A stretch of 7,075 nt of DNA from Planctomycetota bacterium (GTDB lineage Bacteria; Planctomycetota; Phycisphaerae; UBA1845): NCBI GenBank assembly GCA_022566435.1, contig JADFIX010000188.1, positions 1 through 7,075 on the forward strand. Reading direction: 5' to 3'. Below are positions 1-5,347 of the stretch, piece by piece. The notes under the pieces were generated by a model, which worked only from the letters and a program-made list of their open reading frames with translations, was not told where the DNA came from and ran no database searches. The position numbers were made by a program, and so were the translations under genes. The stretch's first letter is position 1. Every line of letters begins with the position of its first letter.

Positions 1-16
1 TCCCGGCGCGCCGGGA
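1..16. repeat. 16-base perfect palindrome at the window edge
   Basis: TCCCGGCG is followed directly by its reverse complement CGCCGGGA, with no loop. It could be the downstream half of a terminator or a protein-binding dyad whose other context lies outside the window. No T-run is visible on the plus-strand side. Its role is unknown. Confidence 0.4.
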
Positions 17-255
17 CGCCGCCCCCGGATAGGATCGACCCCCAAACGAATCCGACCCTGAATGGGTCGAACAATCCGTCCAGGTCGCTTGCCGGTGCGC
101 ACTTGTGCGACCCCTTCAGGTCTTTCAGGGTTCATTGGGGTTTCGTGTGACGTCACCCAGGGTGGCGCCCGCCTGCGGCGGACTTACCCTGATACCATTT
201 GCGACGTTAGTCATAGGCGAGTTGAGCAGCCCGCCCGAGCTCGGCGAGGCCGATT
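1..255. other. Gene-free stretch with short palindromes
   Basis: I see no supportable gene here. The open frames crossing it lack a ribosome site and continue antisense into the thioredoxin gene. It lies 3' of that minus-strand gene. It holds several dyads: a 16-base palindrome at 1-16, a CGACCC/GGGTCG hairpin (53-58 with 64-69), a GGTCGC/GCGACC pair (83-88 with 107-112) enclosing the palindrome GTGCGCAC (95-102), GTGACGTCAC at 147-156, and CCGAGCTCGG at 235-244. None is followed by a T-run on the minus strand, so no intrinsic terminator for the thioredoxin gene can be called. Such dyads are fairly common by chance in GC-rich DNA. Confidence 0.5.
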
Positions 256-1311
256 CTATTGCATGCTCTCGCGCAGTTGCTTGCACGTCATGTAGTAATC
301 CAGTGCGTCCTGCACGATCTTTCGCGTGTCTCCGTCCGCGAGGGCGAGCGCCTCTTTTTGCAGGCCGATCGCTCGATCGAGATCGCCGATTTGATACACC
401 GCTCGGGCGTAGACCACTATCGAAACCGGATCACGCTGTTTCGTATTGTCGTAGGCTGCCTTGGCCGCCTCCAGTGCAAGGTCCGGCGTGCGCGTGGACA
501 GATCGCTGTTGGCACACAGGGCGGCCGCCAGCCGACGAAGAACGGCGGGGTCTTGACGATGGGTTGCGATATGCAAACTCGCCCATGTCCGAAACGCGGA
601 CACGTCCCGCGTTTCGTTGATGTAAATCTGCATGAGCACGTCGAGCGCTTCCTCGTTGCTCGGATCGAGCTTGAGGATGCCGATCAGACCGTCCCACACG
701 ACGGACCACTGCCCCATCTGCGCGGGGAAGTCCAGCCTTTGAAAACGGTCCAGCACCTGGCCTGCGATCTTCGCCTTGCGGATGTCGTACGTGCCGTCGA
801 CGACCTGCTTGAGCACGGTGTCCAACTCCGGGTCTAGCGGGCTGCCCTGCCAGAGGATGTTGCCCTTCCTGCCGATGATGAACGAGTGCGGAATTCCCAT
901 GGCCCCGGCGGCGAGCATGTAGGCATTGGATGTTTTCTCGCCTTTGTCGATGGCTACCGTGTAGTCCATGGCCGCGCCCTTTTCTTTGACAAAGCGGCGG
1001 ACGGCGGATTTCGTATTGCCGCGATTGTCGAGCGGGGTGACGCCGATGATGGTCACGTCGTTCCTGTATTTCTTCTGGAAATCCGTCAGTCGCGGAACGC
1101 TGGCCTTGCACGGCGGGCACCAGGTCGCCCAGAATTCGACGACGTAAATCTTCTTGCCGATGTCCTTGGCGAAGTCGACCGGCGCACCTTTGACCCAGTC
1201 GGAAATGGTGAGGGGCGGGGCCTTGTCGCCAACGCCGAGCAGGGCGAAGGCCGAACTCGGCCACAATACGAGTAGTAGGGTCAAGCTGATATTTCTTGCG
1301 GCACGTTGCAT
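256..1311 (-). CDS. Exported TlpA-like thioredoxin with a helical C-terminal half
   Basis: This 351-residue protein is predicted to act as a thiol-disulfide reductase outside the cytoplasm. Residues 1-23 form a signal peptide (charged start, hydrophobic LTLLLVLW, cleavage near SAFA). Residues 25-175 form a TlpA/AhpC-type thioredoxin fold with the active site WCPPC (Cys65, Cys68) in the context FWATWCPPCK, and the cis-proline loop GIPHSFII (Pro141). Residues 180-351 are predicted helical; about 294-328 reads like a TPR repeat. The usual thioredoxin domain is about 150 residues, so the C-terminal half is an added module, perhaps for binding a partner (inference). The ATG at 1311 is preferred to an in-frame ATG at 1377 because AGGAG lies nine bases before it and the signal peptide then starts the protein. 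The upstream neighbour is an aminotransferase, probably separated by a terminator. The target protein cannot be told from sequence. Confidence 0.88.
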   Translation of the reverse strand: MQRAARNISLTLLLVLWPSSAFALLGVGDKAPPLTISDWVKGAPVDFAKDIGKKIYVVEFWATWCPPCKASVPRLTDFQKKYRNDVTIIGVTPLDNRGNTKSAVRRFVKEKGAAMDYTVAIDKGEKTSNAYMLAAGAMGIPHSFIIGRKGNILWQGSPLDPELDTVLKQVVDGTYDIRKAKIAGQVLDRFQRLDFPAQMGQWSVVWDGLIGILKLDPSNEEALDVLMQIYINETRDVSAFRTWASLHIATHRQDPAVLRRLAAALCANSDLSTRTPDLALEAAKAAYDNTKQRDPVSIVVYARAVYQIGDLDRAIGLQKEALALADGDTRKIVQDALDYYMTCKQLRESMQ

Positions 1312-1320
1312 TCGATCTAA

Positions 1321-1352
1321 CTCCTGCAAGAACCGCTCGCTACGCGAGCGGT
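1321..1352 (-). promoter_or_regulatory. SD and 9-bp hairpin in the leader of the thioredoxin gene
   Basis: On the minus strand, AGGAG (1325-1321) lies nine bases before the ATG at 1311. Just upstream is a perfect dyad ACCGCTCGC (1332-1340) and GCGAGCGGT (1344-1352) with a three-base loop. The stem ends six bases before the SD. It could form an mRNA hairpin that affects translation or stability, or be an operator at the DNA level. A TTGACG-like hexamer overlaps the outer edge, but no good -10 follows, so I call no promoter. Confidence 0.55.
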
Positions 1353-1422
1353 CGTCAATCCTGAACTGCCGGACCATCAGTCTCTATTCGGCCTTTTGCC
1401 GACTCGACCGGTCCGGTCTCTC

Positions 1423-1451
1423 AAAAAGGTACCACGCCGTGCGGGGCGTGG
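1423..1451 (-). terminator. Probable rho-independent terminator of the aminotransferase gene
   Basis: Reading the minus strand from three bases past the aminotransferase stop codon, CCACGCC (1451-1445) pairs with GGCGTGG (1438-1432) across a six-base loop. TACC and then TTTTT (1427-1423) follow. The stem is GC-rich and the T-run is short and four bases away, so the terminator may be leaky. It would separate transcription of the aminotransferase from the thioredoxin gene. Confidence 0.55.
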
Positions 1452-1454
1452 GAA

Positions 1455-2630
1455 TCACGTTTTGGCGGCCTGCCTTACCCCGAGTTTCCTTAGCCTGCTG
1501 CAGGCATCTTCTAAATCTTTCATCTGCTTGGCATAGCAGAATCGCAGTTGGTGCTTGCCGTCGTCCGGGTTGCGGTAAAACGCCGATCCGGGAACGGTCG
1601 CCACGCCGACATCCTGAAGAATGGCTTCCGTGGCCGCCGTCGCATCGGACCATCGGCCTTTTTCGAAACCGGCGAGCAGGTAGTAGCTTCCTTCTGGGAC
1701 GTACGGTGAAAACCCGATGTCGAGGAGGGTGTCCACCAGCAGACCCCGTTTGGCACGGTAGTCGTTACACATCTTCTCGTAGTAGGCGTCCGGCAGATTC
1801 AAGCCCGCGGTGATGCCGTGTTGCAACGGCGCCGGAGCACAGATGTAGAACAAGTCGTTTACCACGGCGATTCGGTCGATCAGCGTCGAGGGCCCCACGC
1901 AGTACCCGACCCGCCATCCGGTGACCGCGAAGGTCTTGGAGGCACCGGTCACGGTCAACGTCCGCTCCTGGGCTTCCGGGAAGCTGCCGATACTGATGTG
2001 CGGCAGATCGTAGGTAATGTACTCATAAATTTCGTCGGTGACGATCCACACGTTGTGTTCGTTGGCCAGCTTGGCGATCTCCTTCAGTTCCTCTTCCAGG
2101 AAGACCTTGCCCGACGGGTTGCCGGGCGTATTGATAAGGATCATTCGCGTGCGGTCGTTGAAGGCCGCCTTTAGTTGGCTCGCGTCGTACGACCAGTTCG
2201 GCGGCTGGAGATCGACATACCGGCACTTGGCGCCGATCAACTGCAGCAGATTTACGTGGTAGCTGTAGAACGGCGAGAAGACGATGCATTCGTCGCCGGG
2301 GTTGAGGGTGGAAAGTGCGGCACAGGCGAACGAGCCGGCCGACCCCACGTTGACCGCGACCTCGGTTTCCGGGTCGCATTCGATTTTGTTGTAACGGCGC
2401 ATCTTATCGGCGATCGCCCGGCGGAGTTCGATAATTCCGCGCAGATTGGTGTAAATGGCGTGATCGTCGTCGATGGCCAGCTTGGCGGCGGCCTTCACCT
2501 CATCCGGTGCGGGCTGATCGCACACGCCTTGCGACAAGTTGACGCCGTTCACCGCGGCGCAGATCGCCGAAAAGCGGCGGATGTCCGATTGCTTGATGTT
2601 CTGGACTCGATCTGCAAAAACTGGCTTCAC
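1455..2630 (-). CDS. Class I/II PLP-dependent aminotransferase
   Basis: This 391-residue cytoplasmic enzyme moves an amino group between an amino acid and a 2-oxoacid using pyridoxal phosphate. Fold type I landmarks are in the expected order: the NTPGNPSG motif at 167-174, the cofactor-ring aspartate in TDEIYEY (Asp199), the Schiff-base lysine in SKTFAVTGWRVGY (Lys232), and the carboxylate-binding arginine in QLRFCYA (Arg363). Length is normal for the aspartate/kynurenine/methionine aminotransferase group; the amino acid used cannot be fixed from sequence. The frame can be extended to a GTG at 2678, but I choose the GTG at 2630. GGAG lies seven bases before it, the protein then starts like its family (KPVFADRVQNIKQSDIRRFS), and the likely promoter would leave almost no leader for the upstream start. 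It is divergent from the LolA-like gene. Confidence 0.9.
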   Translation of the reverse strand: MKPVFADRVQNIKQSDIRRFSAICAAVNGVNLSQGVCDQPAPDEVKAAAKLAIDDDHAIYTNLRGIIELRRAIADKMRRYNKIECDPETEVAVNVGSAGSFACAALSTLNPGDECIVFSPFYSYHVNLLQLIGAKCRYVDLQPPNWSYDASQLKAAFNDRTRMILINTPGNPSGKVFLEEELKEIAKLANEHNVWIVTDEIYEYITYDLPHISIGSFPEAQERTLTVTGASKTFAVTGWRVGYCVGPSTLIDRIAVVNDLFYICAPAPLQHGITAGLNLPDAYYEKMCNDYRAKRGLLVDTLLDIGFSPYVPEGSYYLLAGFEKGRWSDATAATEAILQDVGVATVPGSAFYRNPDDGKHQLRFCYAKQMKDLEDACSRLRKLGVRQAAKT

Positions 2631-2697
2631 GTCGTTTCTCCGTCTGCCGGCCGGACCAACGTCGGCTGGAATGAACACTCATTTCATCGGCTTTTTA

Positions 2698-2726
2698 AGT
2701 ATACGCGCTGGCGGCGCGAGGGACAA
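2698..2726 (-). promoter_or_regulatory. Sigma-70-like promoter for the aminotransferase gene
   Basis: On the minus strand, TTGTCC (2726-2721) and TATACT (2703-2698) are separated by exactly 17 bases. The -10 matches consensus at five of six positions and the -35 at four of six. Transcription would start near 2691, leaving a leader of about 60 bases before the GTG at 2630. This spacing also argues against the alternative start at 2678. Confidence 0.6.
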
Positions 2727-2836
2727 ACGGAGGGATTTAATGGCCTGCGACAAGATCTGACGTTTGGGATCGGAAAGCGTCGTGACGCCCGTCGAAGGGG
2801 GAATTGCGGGGCCTGAGCTTCCTAGGCGTGACGTTC

Positions 2837-2865
2837 TTGTTGCAGGACAAATCCTGCCGTAGCAT
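2837..2865 (+). promoter_or_regulatory. Weak promoter candidate with overlapping hairpin, before the LolA-like gene
   Basis: TTGTTG (2837-2842) and TAGCAT (2860-2865) are 17 bases apart, a weak match to consensus. The spacer is occupied by a perfect six-base-pair dyad, GCAGGA (2842-2847) and TCCTGC (2852-2857), with loop CAAA. A dyad between -35 and -10 is a common operator position, so it may bind a regulator, but neither element is strong. Confidence 0.3.
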
Positions 2866-2957
2866 TCGGAGGGACGCCCTCGGTGACAGGTCCGGTGGGA
2901 ATTGGGGCGGTTTTCCAAGGACGCCCGCCGTCCAACTTCGCGATTCGGAGAAACGAC

Positions 2958-3758
2958 ATGAAGTTCAAATCCGGGACGATCTGGGTACTGCTACTCGCTT
3001 CTTTCTCATACGCCCAGACGGAGCCGAAGGGCTCGCAGGCGGCGAAGCGGGCCGCGCCTTCCGTGGAGGAAATCCTGACCCGACTTGAAAAACGAAGCGA
3101 CGGCTTAAAAGATATTCGGTGCAAAATCCACTTCGTTGTGGACGATACGATGGACCTTACAAAGCAGACCAAGGACGGTCGCATCCTCCTGCTGATGGGC
3201 GAGCCGAACCCCAAGTTCATGATCCACTTTGAAAAAAGCCGGCAGGGCGGCGTTCTCGGCAAGCGGGAGTGGTATCTGTTCGATGGCCGCTGGCTCCACG
3301 AAGCGATCGAGCGGATCGAGCAGGTGACCAAGAGGGAAATCACACGTCCCGGCGAGAAGCGAGATTTTTTCGACATTGAAACGGCGCCCATCCCCCTACC
3401 GTTCGGACAGAAGAAAGAGAAGATTCTCAAGAACTTCACGGTGACGTGGATACCGCCCGTCGACGGCGATCCCGAAAACTGCGACCACCTGACCTGCATA
3501 CCGAAACCGGATAGTCCCGTGGCCCGCCGGTACGACACGCTCGACTTTTTCATCGATCGCGCGGTTCACCTGCCGCGGCGCATCGTCATCACCAGCAGCG
3601 AGGGCATGGAGATCAAGACGGCGGATTTCCCCGATCTGTCGCTCGGATCGATCAACGTCGGGCTGACCGACAAGGATTTCGCCCACCCGGCCGCGTGGAA
3701 GGGATATGCCCGGTTGGTGGAACCACTTCCACCCGAGAAAAAGGGCGAGAGAAAGTGA
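2958..3758 (+). CDS. Exported LolA-like protein of unknown function
   Basis: This 266-residue protein has a signal peptide (MKFKSGTIWVLLLASFSYA, cleavage before Gln20). Residues 35-245 then read like the LolA/LolB-type half-barrel of antiparallel strands. The features are an amphipathic helix at 35-49 (VEEILTRLEKRSDGLKDI), alternating hydrophobic strands (RCKIHFVVDD, KFMIHFEKS, EWYLFDGRWLHEA), and a late strand pair ending in the LolA-like TADFPDLSLGSINVGLTDKDF (219-241, in part). True LolA ferries lipoproteins through the periplasm. This one has no proof of that role and is somewhat longer, so I give a fold rather than a function. From memory, similar proteins occur in planctomycetes. The ATG at 2958 has GGAG seven bases upstream; an earlier in-frame start at 2883 lacks support and would bury the signal peptide. 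The two cysteines after Cys55 (175 and 180) are close together. It ends 67 bases before tdh on the same strand. Confidence 0.75.
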   Translation: MKFKSGTIWVLLLASFSYAQTEPKGSQAAKRAAPSVEEILTRLEKRSDGLKDIRCKIHFVVDDTMDLTKQTKDGRILLLMGEPNPKFMIHFEKSRQGGVLGKREWYLFDGRWLHEAIERIEQVTKREITRPGEKRDFFDIETAPIPLPFGQKKEKILKNFTVTWIPPVDGDPENCDHLTCIPKPDSPVARRYDTLDFFIDRAVHLPRRIVITSSEGMEIKTADFPDLSLGSINVGLTDKDFAHPAAWKGYARLVEPLPPEKKGERK

Positions 3759-3760
3759 CG

Positions 3761-3778
3761 TATAATTGACACTATAAT
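3761..3778 (+). promoter_or_regulatory. Two TATAAT boxes before tdh
   Basis: Perfect TATAAT hexamers lie at 3761-3766 and 3773-3778, starting two bases after the stop of the LolA-like gene. They would give a leader of about 40-60 bases for tdh. Neither has a recognisable -35 at 16-18 bases or a TGN extension. The TTGACA between them (3766-3771) has no matching -10 downstream. A promoter is possible because such AT-rich hexamers stand out in this GC-rich DNA, but read-through from the upstream gene is equally possible. Confidence 0.35.
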
Positions 3779-3825
3779 GCGCCGGGCCGCTTGTGGGAGG
3801 CCGGCGATACGAGGAACGCGCAGCG

Positions 3826-4959
3826 ATGGCGGAAATGATGAGAGCGATTCGAAAGGCGACCGCGGCGCCGGGTCTGGTCGTAGAAGACGTGCCCCGACCG
3901 ACACCGGGACCGGAAGACGTGCTGGTCTACGTTGAGGCCGCCAGCCTCTGCGGCACGGACCTGCACATTTGGAAATGGGACGACTGGTCGCAGCGGCGGA
4001 TCAAACCGCCGTTGACCTTGGGGCATGAGTTCTGCGGTACGGTGGTCGCCTGCGGCGATAAGGTACGGCAGGTGCAGGTCGGCGAATATGTATCGGCCGA
4101 ATCCCACGTGACGTGCGGCATGTGTTACCAGTGCCGGACGGGCCAGGCGCACATGTGTCCCAATACGGAAATCCTCGGCGTCGATCGGGAGGGGGCGTTC
4201 GCCAATTACGTCGTGGTGCCCGAGAAAGTCATCTGGAAGAACGACCGGACCAAGCTCCCGCCCGACATCGCCACGCTGCAAGAGCCGTTCGGCAACGCCG
4301 TCTTTGCCACCCTCGCGCACGAGTTGGCCGGTCAGACGGTGCTGGTCCTGGGCTGCGGACCGATTGGGCTTTTTGCCGTGGGCATTGCCAAGGCCGTGGG
4401 GGCCAAGGCCATTTTCGCGTCGGACATTCGCCCCAAGCGGTTGGCGCTGGGCGAGACCATGGGGGCGACCCGCGTATTCAACGCCGCGGAACTGGGCGAA
4501 TCCATGGTTCAGACGGTCGTCGAGGCCAACGGCGGATACGGCGTAGACATCGTCTTCGAAATGAGTGGGGCGGCCAGTGCCATTACGACGGCGTTTCGCG
4601 TCGTGCGCAACGGCGGGGAAGTGATTCTCTTCGGCATCCCGGCCAAGCCGGTCGAGATCGACGTCGCCGAGAACATGATCTTCAAGAATCTGACGGTGCG
4701 GGCGCTCAACGGGCGGCGGATTTTCGACACCTGGTACAAAACACGGTGGCTGCTGGAGGGCGGCGTGGTGGATCTGCGGCCGCTGGTGTCCAAGACGATC
4801 GGTTTCGAGGAGATCAACGACGCGATGGAATTGCTCAGTAGCGGCGAGGCCTGCAAGATTGTGCTGCTGCCCAACGGCGGGAAGCCGGCGGCTATCCCCG
4901 AGCGATCGCGGCAGCGGGAGCCGGTTCCGAATATCACCGGGGCGCCGGTGCATCGGTGA
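3826..4959 (+). CDS. tdh: L-threonine 3-dehydrogenase
   Basis: This 377-residue zinc-dependent, NAD-linked medium-chain dehydrogenase oxidises L-threonine to 2-amino-3-oxobutyrate, the first step of threonine breakdown to glycine. The catalytic zinc site is Cys42 (SLCGTDLHIW) with His67-Glu68 (GHEF). His94 is followed by the structural zinc cysteines 97, 100, 103 and 111. All sit at a constant offset of four from the known E. coli residues. The Rossmann motif is GCGPIG (176-181), and Asp200 is placed to bind the NAD ribose. Typical TDH segments EPFGNAV, FEMSGA and FDTWYKT are present. The ATG at 3826 has GAGGAA nine bases upstream; an in-frame GTG at 3793 has no good ribosome site. The family usually ends near VLL at about residue 348. 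Here about 28 further residues, rich in Pro and Arg, run almost to an inverted repeat. The partner gene kbl lies downstream, 388 bases away. Confidence 0.95.
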   Translation: MAEMMRAIRKATAAPGLVVEDVPRPTPGPEDVLVYVEAASLCGTDLHIWKWDDWSQRRIKPPLTLGHEFCGTVVACGDKVRQVQVGEYVSAESHVTCGMCYQCRTGQAHMCPNTEILGVDREGAFANYVVVPEKVIWKNDRTKLPPDIATLQEPFGNAVFATLAHELAGQTVLVLGCGPIGLFAVGIAKAVGAKAIFASDIRPKRLALGETMGATRVFNAAELGESMVQTVVEANGGYGVDIVFEMSGAASAITTAFRVVRNGGEVILFGIPAKPVEIDVAENMIFKNLTVRALNGRRIFDTWYKTRWLLEGGVVDLRPLVSKTIGFEEINDAMELLSSGEACKIVLLPNGGKPAAIPERSRQREPVPNITGAPVHR

Positions 4960-4969
4960 ATTCGTTTTT

Positions 4970-4990
4970 ACCACAAAGGCACAAAGACAC
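4970..4990 (+). repeat. Left arm of 21-base inverted repeat
   Basis: This arm begins ACCACAAAGGC and is the exact reverse complement of 5296-5316. It starts ten bases after the tdh stop codon. Similarity continues with mismatches for several bases on both sides (from about 4966 to 4996). Confidence 0.9.
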
Positions 4991-5039
4991 GAAGGAATAT
5001 ATGAATTGAGAGGATGGTGCGGTGGATCGGATCGGAGAT

Positions 5040-5253
5040 ATGACAACGATTCTTCCGATTTCGGCGGAGACTGAGGCGTTGGCTCGGGAAGTTGTTGATG
5101 CTTCGCTGGCCGTACACCGATCATTGGGTCCGGGATTGTTGGATGTACGCAGTTTGCCTTGATTATGAACTGAGCAAGCGCGGCGTGGACGTGGAAGGGG
5201 AAGTGGCTCTGCCGGTTGAATATGACGGCGTTCGGCTGGATGCCGTCCCATGA
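5040..5253 (+). pseudogene. GxxExxY-family gene remnant, frameshifted and truncated
   Basis: The intact family is a small protein of roughly 125 residues, named for its G-x-x-E-x-x-Y motif, related by description to PD-(D/E)xK nucleases, and of unknown role. The first frame (ATG at 5040) reads ETEALAREVVDASLAVHRSLGPGLLD, a good match to the family N-terminus, and then leaves frame and stops at 5160-5162. The continuation is in the next frame from 5143: YAVCLDYELSKRGVDVE, then VALPVEYDGVRLDA, ending in a stop at 5251-5253. The break falls inside the signature motif, as if about five bases coding for the Glu-Ser of GLLESVY were lost. The C-terminal part, normally the GYRLDLLVE ... VELKA segment, is absent. 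About 72 codons remain. Two inverted repeat arms flank it. Loss of both reading frame and the conserved C-terminal half makes a functional product very unlikely. Confidence 0.8.
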
Positions 5254-5295
5254 TCACAAAACTTATTCCATTCGGCATTGCCTTTTCTTTTCTTA

Positions 5296-5316
5296 GTGTC
5301 TTTGTGCCTTTGTGGT
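5296..5316 (-). repeat. Right arm of 21-base inverted repeat
   Basis: This is the exact reverse complement of 4970-4990, reading GTGTCTTTGTGCC on the plus strand at its start. It ends 18 bases before the SD of kbl, so it lies in the kbl leader if kbl is transcribed from tdh. The two arms, about 305 bases apart, could pair in a read-through transcript. Confidence 0.9.
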
Positions 5317-5347
5317 GAAACCTCTTCAAACGGCAGGAGCAACTCAA

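Larger units (their letters stand above)
2631..2957. other. Divergent intergenic region between aminotransferase and LolA-like genes
   Basis: This 327-base gap holds no gene I can support. It contains a good minus-strand promoter (2698-2726), a weak plus-strand promoter overlapping a small hairpin (2837-2865), and the ribosome sites of both divergent genes. The two ribosome sites are identical over 12 bases (CGGAGAAACGAC, at 2642-2631 on the minus strand and 2946-2957 on the plus strand). I see nothing else in the middle part, 2730-2830. Confidence 0.6.
4966..5320. mobile_element. Inverted-repeat-bounded cassette with a dead GxxExxY gene, between tdh and kbl
   Basis: Outward ends carry a 21-base perfect inverted repeat that becomes imperfect beyond it, and the interior holds only a broken GxxExxY gene. 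The unit is about 355 bases and occupies almost the whole gap between tdh and kbl. Repeats with the theme ACCACAAAGGCACAAAG / CTTTGTGCCTTTGTGGT are, to my knowledge, scattered widely in environmental bacterial genomes and often sit beside GxxExxY genes. That is recall, not a search. No transposase is present, no clear target duplication is visible, and the mechanism of movement is unknown, so 'mobile' is inference from the repeat boundaries and position. Confidence 0.4.

Noticed and set aside
431..1264. 277-codon minus-strand frame inside the thioredoxin gene
   Set aside because: It is an Arg/Gln/His-rich alternate frame of a gene that has a signal peptide, WCPPC site and SD in its own frame.
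2822..3553. 243-codon minus-strand frame opposite the LolA-like gene
   Set aside because: The plus strand has an SD, a signal peptide and a coherent beta-rich sequence; the antisense product is Ser/Arg-rich without recognisable motifs.
3772..5124. 450-codon open frame on the minus strand
   Set aside because: It is antisense to tdh, whose catalytic and zinc residues are intact. It has low-complexity GC-frame composition and runs through the repeat arm and the relic. It is a shadow of a GC-rich gene.
5143..5253. Separate 36-codon gene starting at the ATG at 5143
   Set aside because: It lacks a ribosome site and aligns with the middle of the GxxExxY family, so it is the second half of the frameshifted relic.
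5040..5253. Programmed frameshift producing a full GxxExxY protein
   Set aside because: There is no slippery heptamer at the junction, the motif codons themselves seem deleted, and the C-terminal half is missing even after the shift.
4966..5320. CRISPR or an insertion sequence with transposase
   Set aside because: There are only two inverted copies, no direct repeats or spacers, and no transposase frame between them.
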